Shown: positions 1 through 7,974, numbered from the stretch's first letter. The stretch is 11,803 nt of DNA from Acidimicrobiales bacterium (GCA_030039575.1 JASHVH010000339.1:1-11803); one strand, 5' to 3'. The notes: a model not told the origin generated them from the sequence alone. A program made the numbers and translations.

Positions 1-497
1 GCCGGCGCGTTCGACTTCACCAGCCTGGCTGAGCTCGACCTCGCCGCGTGGCGTTACGTCCAGGCGGTCAACGTCGAGGCCGCACTTTGGCTCGCAAGGG
101 CCTTCACTCCGGGAATGGCAGAGCGGAGGTTCGGCCGGATCGTGTTCATCACATCGGACACGTTCTGGGACCCGCCTACCAGGCCCCCCAACGAAGCCGA
201 GCCAGCACCGCTCCCATACATCGCCAGCAAAGGCGCCCTGATCGGGACCATGCGGAAGTTGGCGCGGGCGCTGGGACCAGATGGCATATCTGTGACAACC
301 GTCGCACCCGGCCTGACCGAGACGCCAGGCACCGTCAACAAGGACGCCGAGTTTGCCGACGTGGTGAACCGTCAGGCGCTGAAGCGCCGTCTCACGCCCG
401 ACGATACGGCCGCTGCTCTGGCGTTCCTCGTATCAGATGACGCGGCGGCCCTCACCGGACAGGAGCTGTGGTCGACGGCGGCCTCATCCTCCGTTGA
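1..497 (+). CDS. SDR-family oxidoreductase, 3' part only, with an apparent frameshift near its end
   Basis: NAD(P)-dependent short-chain dehydrogenase/reductase; the Rossmann N-terminus (TGxxxGxG) lies left of the window. Visible in frame 1 are the structural Asn in QAVNVEAAL, the catalytic Ser codon at 154-156 (FITSD), and the YxxxK motif in PYIASKGAL (Tyr 217-219, Lys 229-231). The post-catalytic VAPGLTETP follows, and then LTGQEL near the C-terminus. At about 466-470 the frame breaks. Read as it stands it gives LTGQELWSTAASSS and runs on to 732, overlapping the facing GH15 gene by 114 bases. Shifting at 468 restores VVDGGLILR and a stop at 495-497, exactly the usual SDR ending. One base (a G beside CTGTGG) therefore seems to be missing, either by mutation or by sequencing/assembly error. 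The substrate cannot be told. The family is certain, and the frameshift very likely. Confidence 0.88.
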
Positions 498-618
498 ACC
501 GGCACAGCTTGAACCGATAAGCGGACAGCAGAAGAAGTCAATGACTGAGATGGAGTCGCTTCGGGCCGGCGCGGGGGAAAACTCGCCGGGTCACCCGCGC
601 GGGATCTTTGCCGGTGGC

Positions 619-2457
619 TCATCGGCTCGGCGGCGGTGTGAGGCCGCCAGAGGCTGCCCGCCCACTTCGCATCATCGATGGTCCCGCTGGTGTGGACAGG
701 TTGGCGGCTGTGTTTATCAGCGAAACATGTGAGAAGGCCTGCGGGAAGTTGCCCAGCATGCGCCCGGTAGAAGGGTCGTATTCTTCCGACAGCAATCCGA
801 CATCGTTGGTAAGCCCCCGCAGATGCTCAAAGATTTCGCGAGCTTCACCGCTGCGACCCATCAAGGCGAGATTGTCGGCCAGCCAGAAGGTGGTCATCAA
901 GAAGGTGCCTTCCCCCCCTTCCAGGCCATCAACGCTACCGTCGGGCTGGTACCTCCGGACAAAGCCTTCGTCGACTAACTCCTTTTGGATGGCGGTGACC
1001 GTGCCAACAATGCGCGGGTCATCGGGAGGAAGGAAACCTACTGGCGCGAGCATCAGCAGGCTGGCGTCGAGGAGCTTGGACCCGTAGTACTGAGTGAAGG
1101 AGTTGAGCTCGTTGTCGAAACCTTTGTCACAGACCTCCGCATGAACCTGCTCCCGCAGGTGGGCCCAGTGCCCGACTCGCTGCTGGGGCAAATAGTGGAA
1201 CTCCTGCGCCAATCGAATAGCCCGGTCGAAAGCCACCCACGCCATGACCTTCGAGTGGGTGAAATGGCGCCGGGGACCGCGCACCTCCCAGATCCCATCG
1301 TCAGGTTCGGTCCAAACGTCCTCCAGGTGGTGCAGGATGGCTAATAACAGGTGTGGGTCCCAGTCGATCTTGCGAGGGAAAGCGTGCCTGGCTGCCGTGA
1401 GGGCGGAGTCCATCACCTCGCCGAAGACGTCGAGCTGGAATTGTGTCGAGGCCTGGTTGCCGATTCGTACTGGCTTCGAGCCCTGGTAGCCCGGGAGAGC
1501 ATCGAGTTCGATCTCAGTGAGGCGTCGCTCGCCTCCTACGCCGTACATGATCTGTAGTTCGCCGGGGCTGCCGGCCACCGCCCGTCTGAGCCAGCGGGTC
1601 CAAGCCGCCGCCTCCTCCGTGTAGCCCGACAGGAGAAAGGAAGCCAGGGTGAAGGTGGCGTCCCGCAGCCACGAATAACGGTAGTCCCAGTTGCGGCTAC
1701 CGCCGAGCGCTTCCGGTAATGAGGTTGTGGCGGCGGCGCACACGGCCCCGCTCGGCCCGTAGGTCAGGGCTTTCAGGGTTATCAACGATCGGATCACGTC
1801 ATCACGCCATTCCCCGTTGTACGTGCAGCGACTTACCCAGTCGCGCCACCAGCGTTGCGTGTGATTGCGGGCGGCCAGGCTGTCAAGGGGGAGGGGGACC
1901 GGGGCGGTGGAAGGGAACCAGGTGAGGGAAAATGACCTGCGCGTATTGGGGCTGATCTCAAAGGATGCTACCGTCGAACGGCCCCGCCCCGCGAGTGGGA
2001 CCGGGCTGTGAAAGCGTAGGCCCTCGCTGCCGGCCACCATTACCAGACCGTCCCCGGTGGAGGTGACCCACGGAGTGATGGACCCGTACCCGAAGCGCAC
2101 GATCAACTCCATCTCCATGTCGACCGTGCCCTCTCGACCCTCCACGGTCCGATGGATGGTGGAGTCCGTGAAATAAGGAGGCATGAAATCGATCACCGCT
2201 GCGCGGCCAGACGCAGTTTCGAACACGGTTTCCAGGACCAGGGTCTCTTTTTCGTAGCTTCGCGAAACAGAAATGACGCGTTCCTTCGGGGCAATCAACC
2301 ATCGACCATTGTCCTTCGTCCCCAGCAGAGCAGCGAAAGCTGCCCCCGAGTCGATACGAGGAGCGCACCACCAGTCGATAGAGCCGTTCCGATCGACCAG
2401 GCCAACGGTCCTAGTGTCGCCGATGATGGCGTACTCCTCGATCCTTGCCGGCGTCAC
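619..2457 (-). CDS. Glycoside hydrolase family 15 protein (trehalase/glucoamylase-like)
   Basis: Inverting alpha-glucosidase of the GH15 family, 612 residues, the usual length for actinobacterial GH15 trehalases and glucoamylases. It would release glucose from trehalose or alpha-glucans. No signal peptide is seen, so it is probably cytoplasmic. The N-terminal beta-sandwich opens with IEEYAIIGDTRTVGLVDRNG and SIDWW (residues 6-30). The (alpha/alpha)6 barrel contains the hallmark RNWDYRYSWLRDATF (255-269). The likely general acid is Glu391 in DDGIWEVRG and the likely general base Glu558 in LLSEEYD, so both catalytic acids are present. The start is a GTG at 2455-2457, preceded by a strong GGAGAGG site about 9 bases upstream. 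It stands alone between an SDR fragment and a gene-poor stretch. Trehalase versus glucoamylase cannot be decided from motifs; several actinobacterial homologues of this architecture are trehalases. Confidence 0.93.
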   Translation of the reverse strand: MTPARIEEYAIIGDTRTVGLVDRNGSIDWWCAPRIDSGAAFAALLGTKDNGRWLIAPKERVISVSRSYEKETLVLETVFETASGRAAVIDFMPPYFTDSTIHRTVEGREGTVDMEMELIVRFGYGSITPWVTSTGDGLVMVAGSEGLRFHSPVPLAGRGRSTVASFEISPNTRRSFSLTWFPSTAPVPLPLDSLAARNHTQRWWRDWVSRCTYNGEWRDDVIRSLITLKALTYGPSGAVCAAATTSLPEALGGSRNWDYRYSWLRDATFTLASFLLSGYTEEAAAWTRWLRRAVAGSPGELQIMYGVGGERRLTEIELDALPGYQGSKPVRIGNQASTQFQLDVFGEVMDSALTAARHAFPRKIDWDPHLLLAILHHLEDVWTEPDDGIWEVRGPRRHFTHSKVMAWVAFDRAIRLAQEFHYLPQQRVGHWAHLREQVHAEVCDKGFDNELNSFTQYYGSKLLDASLLMLAPVGFLPPDDPRIVGTVTAIQKELVDEGFVRRYQPDGSVDGLEGGEGTFLMTTFWLADNLALMGRSGEAREIFEHLRGLTNDVGLLSEEYDPSTGRMLGNFPQAFSHVSLINTAANLSTPAGPSMMRSGRAASGGLTPPPSR

Positions 2458-2879
2458 TCGACCACCCCTCTCCAGACACTTACTGGGAAGAGGTTACGCC
2501 AGTTCCGGTCCTTCACCTCGACTGGCTGGTCCGGCGACACAGCGCCTGGCCGAAGGCGCGGGTCGGGACCACGATGAGCTCGTCCGACGTGCATGCTGTC
2601 GCACCTGGCCACGCCCAAGCGGCCGCGCGTCGAGGTCATTGAGAACCCGTGTCCTCAACTGGCTCTTCAAGGGCAACCATCTTGCCGACATCACGCAGGC
2701 ACAGATCTCGTCGAAGAAGATCCGCGCGTTGGGCGCCTTGTCGAGACCAACGCTTAGGGCTCTTGGGGGGTGACCTACCGTCGTGGCGATGGGCTCGCAG
2801 ATGGGCAACCCGCCGAAGGTCAGAGTCGAACGGGTTGTTGGCACGGCGGTTCCTCTCGGTCGTTAGTGAGTTACGATTT
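2458..2879. other. About 420 bp without a supported gene
   Basis: Open frames cross this stretch on both strands, but none gives a recognisable domain and none has a good ribosome-binding site; most translate to Arg/Pro/Ser-rich shadow-like sequence. Two frames look slightly more protein-like: a minus frame at about 2640-2844 and a plus frame at about 2640-2773. They may be remnants of a decayed gene. A GC-rich inverted repeat, GCGCCT-N6-AGGCGC, lies at 2542-2559. The stretch sits directly downstream of the internally deleted SDR, which fits a region of past rearrangement, but that is inference. Confidence 0.5.
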
Positions 2880-3209
2880 TTACAGCCCGAAGGTATTCCC
2901 GCCGTTGGCCGTAATCGTCTGGCCGGCATTGTTCACCAAGATGTCCACGTGCCCGAGTTCGTCGCTGACTTGTTGGCGCGCAGCCTCAATCGAGGACGGA
3001 TGGCTGGTGTCGAGTTTCGCCGCCAGGGCTGTTTGGTCAGCGGCCACCACGCGATCTTCCGACTTGCGCATGTCGACAATGTCACCGAGCACGACGGTCG
3101 CTCCTTGCTCTGCGAGGCCCACGGCAATTGCCTGACCGATACCATGGGCAGCGCCGGTCACAAGTGCGACGCGTCCGACGGGCGGGGCCTGTGTTGGGGG
3201 TGTGGGCAT
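2880..3209 (-). CDS. SDR-family protein with its catalytic core deleted
   Basis: Only 109 residues, against about 250 for the family. The N-terminal NAD-binding half is intact: TGAAHGIG at residues 18-25, an acidic LGDI (Asp43) that usually selects NAD, and LVNNAG at 91-96. Directly after NNAG comes GQTITANGGNTFGL and a stop, which reads as the normal SDR C-terminus (family form: TGQTIxVxGG). The middle of about 130-140 residues, with the catalytic Ser, Tyr and Lys, is missing without loss of frame, so no dehydrogenase activity is expected. The ATG has a GGAG site about 8-9 bases upstream. It lies 40 bases after the NmrA-like gene on the same strand, so the two are probably co-transcribed. 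It is either a functional relic, a true pseudogene, or an assembly collapse. Family call is firm; the deletion is inferred from the motif order. Confidence 0.82.
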   Translation of the reverse strand: MPTPPTQAPPVGRVALVTGAAHGIGQAIAVGLAEQGATVVLGDIVDMRKSEDRVVAADQTALAAKLDTSHPSSIEAARQQVSDELGHVDILVNNAGQTITANGGNTFGL

Positions 3210-3249
3210 GGCCCTTCTCCTTTTGTGTGGTTGCGAGCTGAACGGGCCC

Positions 3250-4146
3250 TCAGGAGCCGACAGTTTCGGCGACGGCCGGCTTGAGCACTTCCTCGCACCA
3301 TTGGCGAAAGCTCGTCGGCGTCGAGTTCTCGGCGGTGCGCAGCACGGCGTTGTCGATCCCTTCGTCCTTGGCCCAGGCCATGTCGGTCATGCCTTGGGCC
3401 ATCGCGTCTGACATGCCGAAGCTGACGAACCGGGCCTTGTAGGCCTCGAAGGTGATCTGCTGGAAGCGGACCTCGGTTCCTAGCACCTCGGAGATGATCT
3501 GGGCCATGTCGTTGAATGACAGGTCCTCTGGGCCGAGGAGAGGCACCTCGCCCACCCCGACCCAGCTCTCGTCCAGGAGCAGGCGTGCCGCAGCAGCGGC
3601 AATGTCACGAGTGGCAACGGTTGGTAGCTTCCGGTCGCCCGCGATGGGCGAGACGAACAACCCCTGGCTCTTGATTGCCGCGGCCTGACGGACCATGTTG
3701 TCCATGAAGGACGGGTTGGTCAGCGCCCGATAGGAGACGCCGCTGGCTGCGATCAGGTCGTCCATGGCCAGCGAACCGGCCACGTAGCCGGCTCTGTCTG
3801 CCCAGGGGGTGCCACGGCCGAGCGCGGAAACACCGACCACTCGCCCAATGTTGTGCTTCGCCAGCGCATCGGCAGCAGGCCGGGTGAAATCGACGTAGGC
3901 AGCGTGGACAGACAGGGCGCGCGGGTCTGGCGGTGCCAGCCAAAACACTGCATCGGCACCAGCGAACGCCGCGTCGACGACCGAGGCATCGCCGTGGGAG
4001 CCTTCGATAACCTCGACGCGACCACGGACCTCGTCTGCAAGCACAGATGGGTCATGTGCGATGACACGGAGCGCCTCATTGCTCTCCAGCAGGTCGTCGA
4101 GGACCTGGTGGCCGATCTGACCGGCGGGAGTTGTGATGACGATCAT
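3250..4146 (-). CDS. NmrA-like / atypical SDR NAD(P)-binding protein
   Basis: A 298-residue protein of the NmrA-like, atypical SDR family, which includes NAD(P)H:quinone reductase QorB-type enzymes and redox-sensing regulators. It opens with MIVITTPAGQIG, a TxxxGxxG dinucleotide-binding loop (residues 5-12), then VFWLAPPDP (67-75) after the fourth strand. NmrA-type features further on are VGVSALGRG, VSYRALTNPSFMDNM and a C-terminal helical substrate domain. The classical YxxxK pair is not evident, as is common in this family. The ATG at 4144-4146 is chosen because a GGAGG box lies five bases before it; a TTG at 4158 would overlap that box. It is first of a likely two-gene transcript with the deleted SDR. 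A perfect palindrome 59-72 bases upstream is a likely operator. Substrate unknown. Confidence 0.88.
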   Translation of the reverse strand: MIVITTPAGQIGHQVLDDLLESNEALRVIAHDPSVLADEVRGRVEVIEGSHGDASVVDAAFAGADAVFWLAPPDPRALSVHAAYVDFTRPAADALAKHNIGRVVGVSALGRGTPWADRAGYVAGSLAMDDLIAASGVSYRALTNPSFMDNMVRQAAAIKSQGLFVSPIAGDRKLPTVATRDIAAAAARLLLDESWVGVGEVPLLGPEDLSFNDMAQIISEVLGTEVRFQQITFEAYKARFVSFGMSDAMAQGMTDMAWAKDEGIDNAVLRTAENSTPTSFRQWCEEVLKPAVAETVGS

Positions 4147-4151
4147 GGGGA

Positions 4152-4156
4152 CCTCC
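4152..4156 (-). promoter_or_regulatory. Ribosome-binding site of the NmrA-like gene
   Basis: GGAGG read on the minus strand, five bases before the ATG at 4144-4146. It settles the start, because the in-frame upstream TTG at 4156-4158 overlaps it. Confidence 0.8.
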
Positions 4157-4204
4157 AATCAAGCGGCTATTACTCGCAGTGTCGCCAGCGCGTTGGTGAT
4201 CGGG

Positions 4205-4218
4205 CATCACATGTGATG
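4205..4218. promoter_or_regulatory. Perfect 14-bp palindrome, probable operator of the NmrA-SDR pair
   Basis: CATCACATGTGATG is its own reverse complement across all 14 bases. It lies 59-72 bases before the ATG of the NmrA-like gene, in non-coding DNA, where a TetR-, MarR-, GntR- or LysR-type dimer would typically bind. No regulator gene of those types is in the window. No clear -35/-10 pair could be placed beside it. Confidence 0.55.
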
Positions 4219-4333
4219 GACGATTGACCTGGCGTCATCAAGCGGCGCTCTCCCGACAACCACGTGGCCAGCACTCGCGAAGGAGCATCCACGAGGTGTA
4301 GTGACCACTTGTTGCCCACTTATGCCCGAGCGT

Positions 4334-4567
4334 TTAGTTGACTCCGTCTGTGCCCGGGCACCGGATCTCCAGAAGTTCGAGCCCGAGGGACTCGAGTTGG
4401 TGGATCACCCCATAAAGCGCAGACTGGTCCAGCGGTCCGGAAAGGAACGTGTCCTTGCTGGCTAGATGCACTGACAGCATCGGGAAAGCCTCGAGGATCG
4501 TCGGGCCGATGGGGCCACGGACGCGTATCTCGTAGTGCGCTGGCCCACCTCCGCTGCGACCTGTCAT
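4334..4567 (-). CDS. Small conserved protein (77 aa), paralogue of the protein at 11010-11222
   Basis: I cannot name this family. The protein has no signal peptide or membrane segment. Its core is YEIRVRGP (about residues 12-19), a helical stretch ending FPML, then SVHLAS and KDTFLSGPL, then LDQSALYGVIHQLESLG and LELLEIR. Predicted order is beta-alpha-beta-beta-alpha-beta, compatible with a ferredoxin/ACT-like small fold (inference). The 70-residue protein at 11010-11222 shares the same order and key residues: YEI, G, AF, T-L, DQ-AL-G and LGLELLE-R. That two diverged copies exist shows this is a real coding sequence. Both copies are divergent from a MalT-type LuxR regulator, which suggests a role in sensing or modulating that regulator. 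The ATG at 4565-4567 has AAGGTG about 8 bases upstream. Confidence 0.82.
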   Translation of the reverse strand: MTGRSGGGPAHYEIRVRGPIGPTILEAFPMLSVHLASKDTFLSGPLDQSALYGVIHQLESLGLELLEIRCPGTDGVN

Positions 4568-5295
4568 CTCTACACACCTTGGTCCAGAGGTGGATGAGCG
4601 CCAATCACATGGCGAGGATGATTAGCCAATCATCCAGTCATGGCCACCTCAATGGCCCCGACCCCACCTGGGGGTCTGGCAAAGGCTGCCGGTGGCCCAA
4701 GCGTAGTCAATGACTCGACTGGGACCAGCTCGCTTCCTTCAATGTCGAGGTTGGTAAAGCCGGGTCAGACGTCAAGGCTAGTACGGCGTGGCCACCGGCC
4801 TGCCCGCAAGCTTCTCTGGACACACCGTACTCGCCCATTGGGGGACCACCCGGCCAGGCTCGGGAGCGTGCGTAGGCCCCCGGGTGATGGATCAGCAGAC
4901 AAACGCTGGCTGACGCGTCGTTGGTCAGAGCTTCGGCTCGGACGCTCGCTCGGAGCCGGTGGACTAAAACTGCCCCGGTCCCGTTGGCTCGGTGGCGTTA
5001 AGACAGCGCAAAGGGCGCCTCAGAACCCCCCCGAGGCAACCTATAGTTTTGGCTCAGGAGAGCCGGGAAGCCTGGTCGGCATAAGGTATCGGACCAACCT
5101 CGAAAGGACCGGGAGTTAAGTGGTCATGGTGTCGGCGAGCCCACGTGTTAGCGACCCGGTGTCTGGAGCCCTCACTCCAATGCCGGGGCCCCGTCTTTCG
5201 GTATTCAGAGGGCGGGACGTCAACCTGGCAAAGAGTGCGGCGACGCGAGGACCGACGCCATCTCCGGGAGTGATTGTGGAGACGAGGAGCACCCG
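4568..5295. other. Long intergenic region (728 bp) with dyads and stem-loops, possible leader of the LuxR gene
   Basis: No convincing gene: the 159-residue plus frame at 4640-5119 is Arg/Pro/Gly-rich and resembles no family. Visible structure, left to right: the dyad at 4616-4635; GACCCC-N5-GGGGTC at 4660-4676; a GAGC-TTCG-GCTC tetraloop hairpin at 4928-4939, mutually exclusive with CGGCTC...GAGCCG (4934-4957); GGCTC-AGGA-GAGCC at 5051-5064; and TGGTC...GACCA at 5073-5096. A half-site GGGTGAT at 4882-4888 matches one arm of the dyads at 11286 and 11346. The length and hairpins would fit a structured 5' leader or a small RNA, but no known riboswitch class is recognised. Confidence 0.4.
4616..4635. 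promoter_or_regulatory. 20-bp inverted repeat upstream of the 77-aa gene, probable operator
   Basis: GGATGATT-AGCC-AATCATCC: eight-base arms match perfectly across a four-base spacer. It starts 49 bases before the ATG of the small gene at 4567, in the divergent region shared with the LuxR regulator. The position corresponds to that of the dyads in the second module at 11223-11419, but the sequence is different. Confidence 0.5.
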
Positions 5296-7974
5296 ATGGA
5301 CCGACTGAGTTCCCCGCCTGACGCAAACGGCCATCGAGCGGTCTCAGGTAGCGGAAGAGATAGTGTCATCCCGAGGCCGGACCTGTTCAGCCTCCTTAGC
5401 GAAGCTGGGCGCGTTGCGCATGTTTCAGCCCCTCCGGGGTGCGGCAAGACCGTGCTCCTGCGCTCCTGGATCGCCGAGGCCGGTCTTTCGGATCGCGTCG
5501 CCTGGGTGTCAGTCGAGCGCATCGAGCATGACCCACAGGCCTTCTGGCTTTCGGTGGCCGAGTCGCTCCGCAGGACGCGTGCCGGGTCGCCGCTCGTACG
5601 GGACCTAACGGCATCCCCCGGCCTCGACAGTTGGACCATCGTCGAACGTCTCGTCGACGATCTCGGTCCCCTCGGCGAACCTCTCTGGCTCGTCATCGAC
5701 GACCTGCACGAGCTGGGATCGGAGGACGCGATCCGGCAGCTTGCGTTCTTGTTGCAGAGGGGGCCCGGACGGCTTCGGTTCGTGCTTTCGACTCGTCGCG
5801 ACCTGCCATTGGGCCTTCACCGCTTGCGACTGGAGGGCGAGGTGACGGAGCTGCGGGCCGAGGACCTTCGCTTCAGTGCCGTGGAGTCGAGGGCTCTCTT
5901 TGAGCGGTCCGGTCTGCGGCTCTCAGATAGTGCACTGAAAGAGTTGGTCGGCACAACCGAGGGGTGGGCTGCGGGCCTCCGCCTGGCCGCGCTGTCGATG
6001 GCGAGGCACCCCGACCCGGAGCGCTTCGCGTCGACTTTCGGAGGGCATGAGCGGAACGTCGCCGAATACCTGTTCGCAGAGGTCCTGCAGAGTCAGAGCG
6101 ACGATGTGAGACGGCTCCTCCTTCGGACCTCGGTATTGGAACGGGTGAGCGGTTCGCTCGCTGACCACCTCACCGGGAGCGCCGGCGCGGAAGAGGTACT
6201 GTCCGAGCTCGAAGAGGCGGGCGCATTCGTCGTGGCGCTCGATGCCGAGCGCGTTTGGTTCCGTTACCACCACCTGTTCAAAGACCTGCTTTACCTCGAA
6301 CTTCGCCGGACCGCTCCTGGTGAGATCGCAAAACTCCACCGTGCCGCGGCCAATTGGCATGCCGAATTTGGCCATCCGGTCGAGGCGATAAGGCACGCTC
6401 AGGCTGGAGAAGACTGGGATTTCGCGGCCAAGTTGCTTGTCCTCAACTGGTTCGGCCTTTACCTCGACGGGCGCCAGGCGGTCGCTAGGCAACTCATCGC
6501 TGCTTTCCCCGAGAGCAAGGTCGCCCAAGACCCCGAGCTTGCCGCCTTGGCGGCCTTTAATGAGTGGGCCGAAGGGTCAGCCACTGATGCCGATCGTTAC
6601 TTGGCGATAGCCCTCCGCGTATCTACGGCGATCCCTGATGATCGTAAAGACCGGCTCGAAGTGGCGCTGTCCGTCGTGCGACTGTCACTCGCGACTACGC
6701 GAAATGACATTGACGCGGTGACAAAGGAGGTGCAGCGCCTGACCGCGCCCGAGACGCGAACCGCGGTGGACTGGCACGGCAACGACTTGAATGCGCTCGC
6801 GCTTACAGACATTGGCATTGCTCAGATTTGGACTGGGCAATTGAACGCGGCCGAGGTGCAGCTGGAACGGGCGCTGGTGGAAACACGTCGGGTTCGCCGG
6901 CCCGTGCTCGAGGTACAGGTCCTCGCCCACTGGGCTCTGGTTGCGCTGGCCTGGTCACTGGCCCTCAGCGAACAGCGCGCTCTCGAGGCCATCGAGGTGG
7001 CCCAGGCGCACGGGTGGGAAAGAGAAAGCTCGGCCGCCGTTGCACAGCTTGTCATCGCGGTGGCCACGCTCTTGCGAGGACGATTCGAGGAAGCGGAACA
7101 GTGGCTCGTTCAGGCTGAGCTCGGGATAGTGCCCGGAGCCAAGCCGACTATTGACCTGTTGGATTATGGCACCCGCGCGCTCTTGGAGTTCGCGTGCGGG
7201 AGGCACCAAAAAGCGATGGCGGCCTACCGCGACTATGAGCTTGGGGAGCAGCTCGTCGTCAGTCGTCATCTCGTTGCCCTCCGGTTCCGACTGGACCGAC
7301 TGACCATGATGACCCGGCTCGGCCGGTTTGACGAGGTGCAACAGGCTTTGGACCGCATGGGCCAGGACTTGCGCGACACCGCCGAGATGCGGATGGTGGC
7401 CGCCACGTTGAGGCTGGCACAGGGGAAGCCTGATGAGGCACTGGCGGCTATCGCGCCCGTTGTTGACGGGCCGACACCGCCGGACTTCCTTCGAGGTCAG
7501 ATTCAGGCTCTTCTGCTGGAAGCTTCGGCCCGGGCGGCACTGGGAGACGGCGAGGCAGCTGCCGATGCCCTTGAGCGTGCACTTGACTTCGCCGAGCCGG
7601 ACGGCCTCTTGCTCCCCTTTCTGCTCGTCCCGTTAGAGGAACTTCTGGAACGTCACCGCCGATCTCGGACCAAGCATGCCTCGCTGATCTCGGAGGCAAC
7701 CAACTTGTCGCTGGGAAAGTCCCTCTCGCACGCAGGGGTGAGCCAGTCGCCCGTGGCGGACGAACCGCTATCGGAATCGGAGCTGCGTGTGCTCCGCTAC
7801 CTTCCAACGAACCTGCAGGCTCAAGAAATAGCCAGCGAACTGTTCGTTTCCGTCAACACTGTCAGGACGCACATGCGCCATCTTTACTCGAAACTGGACG
7901 TCCATAGCCGGGGAGAAGCAGTGGAACGGGCAAGAAATATGGGCCTGCTTTCGAGGTCGCAAGTAAGGCACTGA
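5296..7974 (+). CDS. MalT-type LuxR transcriptional regulator (STAND ATPase, complete)
   Basis: An 892-residue ATP-dependent transcription factor of the MalT/large LuxR class. The N-terminal NTPase has Walker A APPGCGKT (45-52), Walker B LVIDDLHEL (132-140) and the sensor-like LSTRRD (164-169). TEGWAAGLRLAALS (221-234) and WFRYHHLFKDLLYLEL (321-336) follow, both typical of this class. Residues of about 340-810 form an Ala/Leu-rich helical TPR-like region, the usual ligand-sensing part. The C-terminus (822-885) is a LuxR HTH; its recognition helix is SVNTVRTHMRHLYSKL (852-867). All domains are present. The ATG is preceded by GAGGAG six bases upstream. By analogy with MalT, inducer and ATP binding would drive oligomerisation and promoter activation; the inducer and targets are unknown. 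It is divergent from the 77-residue gene and ends 82 bases from the facing exporter gene. Confidence 0.95.
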   Translation: MDRLSSPPDANGHRAVSGSGRDSVIPRPDLFSLLSEAGRVAHVSAPPGCGKTVLLRSWIAEAGLSDRVAWVSVERIEHDPQAFWLSVAESLRRTRAGSPLVRDLTASPGLDSWTIVERLVDDLGPLGEPLWLVIDDLHELGSEDAIRQLAFLLQRGPGRLRFVLSTRRDLPLGLHRLRLEGEVTELRAEDLRFSAVESRALFERSGLRLSDSALKELVGTTEGWAAGLRLAALSMARHPDPERFASTFGGHERNVAEYLFAEVLQSQSDDVRRLLLRTSVLERVSGSLADHLTGSAGAEEVLSELEEAGAFVVALDAERVWFRYHHLFKDLLYLELRRTAPGEIAKLHRAAANWHAEFGHPVEAIRHAQAGEDWDFAAKLLVLNWFGLYLDGRQAVARQLIAAFPESKVAQDPELAALAAFNEWAEGSATDADRYLAIALRVSTAIPDDRKDRLEVALSVVRLSLATTRNDIDAVTKEVQRLTAPETRTAVDWHGNDLNALALTDIGIAQIWTGQLNAAEVQLERALVETRRVRRPVLEVQVLAHWALVALAWSLALSEQRALEAIEVAQAHGWERESSAAVAQLVIAVATLLRGRFEEAEQWLVQAELGIVPGAKPTIDLLDYGTRALLEFACGRHQKAMAAYRDYELGEQLVVSRHLVALRFRLDRLTMMTRLGRFDEVQQALDRMGQDLRDTAEMRMVAATLRLAQGKPDEALAAIAPVVDGPTPPDFLRGQIQALLLEASARAALGDGEAAADALERALDFAEPDGLLLPFLLVPLEELLERHRRSRTKHASLISEATNLSLGKSLSHAGVSQSPVADEPLSESELRVLRYLPTNLQAQEIASELFVSVNTVRTHMRHLYSKLDVHSRGEAVERARNMGLLSRSQVRH

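Noticed and set aside
594..603. CCCGCGCGGG palindrome between the left SDR and GH15
   Set aside because: Short, pure GC in a GC-rich genome and not followed by a T-run on either strand.
498..732. Frame continuing from the left SDR, or a new gene from the ATG at 541
   Set aside because: No recognisable protein, and it runs into the 3' end of the GH15 gene; better explained by the frameshift.
1..3209. The left SDR 3' part and the short SDR as two halves of one gene split by inversion
   Set aside because: The short SDR already has its own C-terminus, and the left SDR simply continues out of the window; their complementary look comes from where the window starts.
2649..3284. 211-residue open frame on the plus strand
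   Set aside because: Overlaps the minus-strand SDR, whose motifs are clear; very Arg-rich and without a family.
4147..4158. TTG start four codons upstream for the NmrA-like protein
   Set aside because: It overlaps the GGAGG box that serves the ATG at 4144-4146, and adds residues before a typical Rossmann start.
4640..5119. 159-residue open frame on the plus strand
   Set aside because: Arg/Pro/Gly/Ser-rich with no domain and no good ribosome-binding site; typical chance frame in high-GC DNA.
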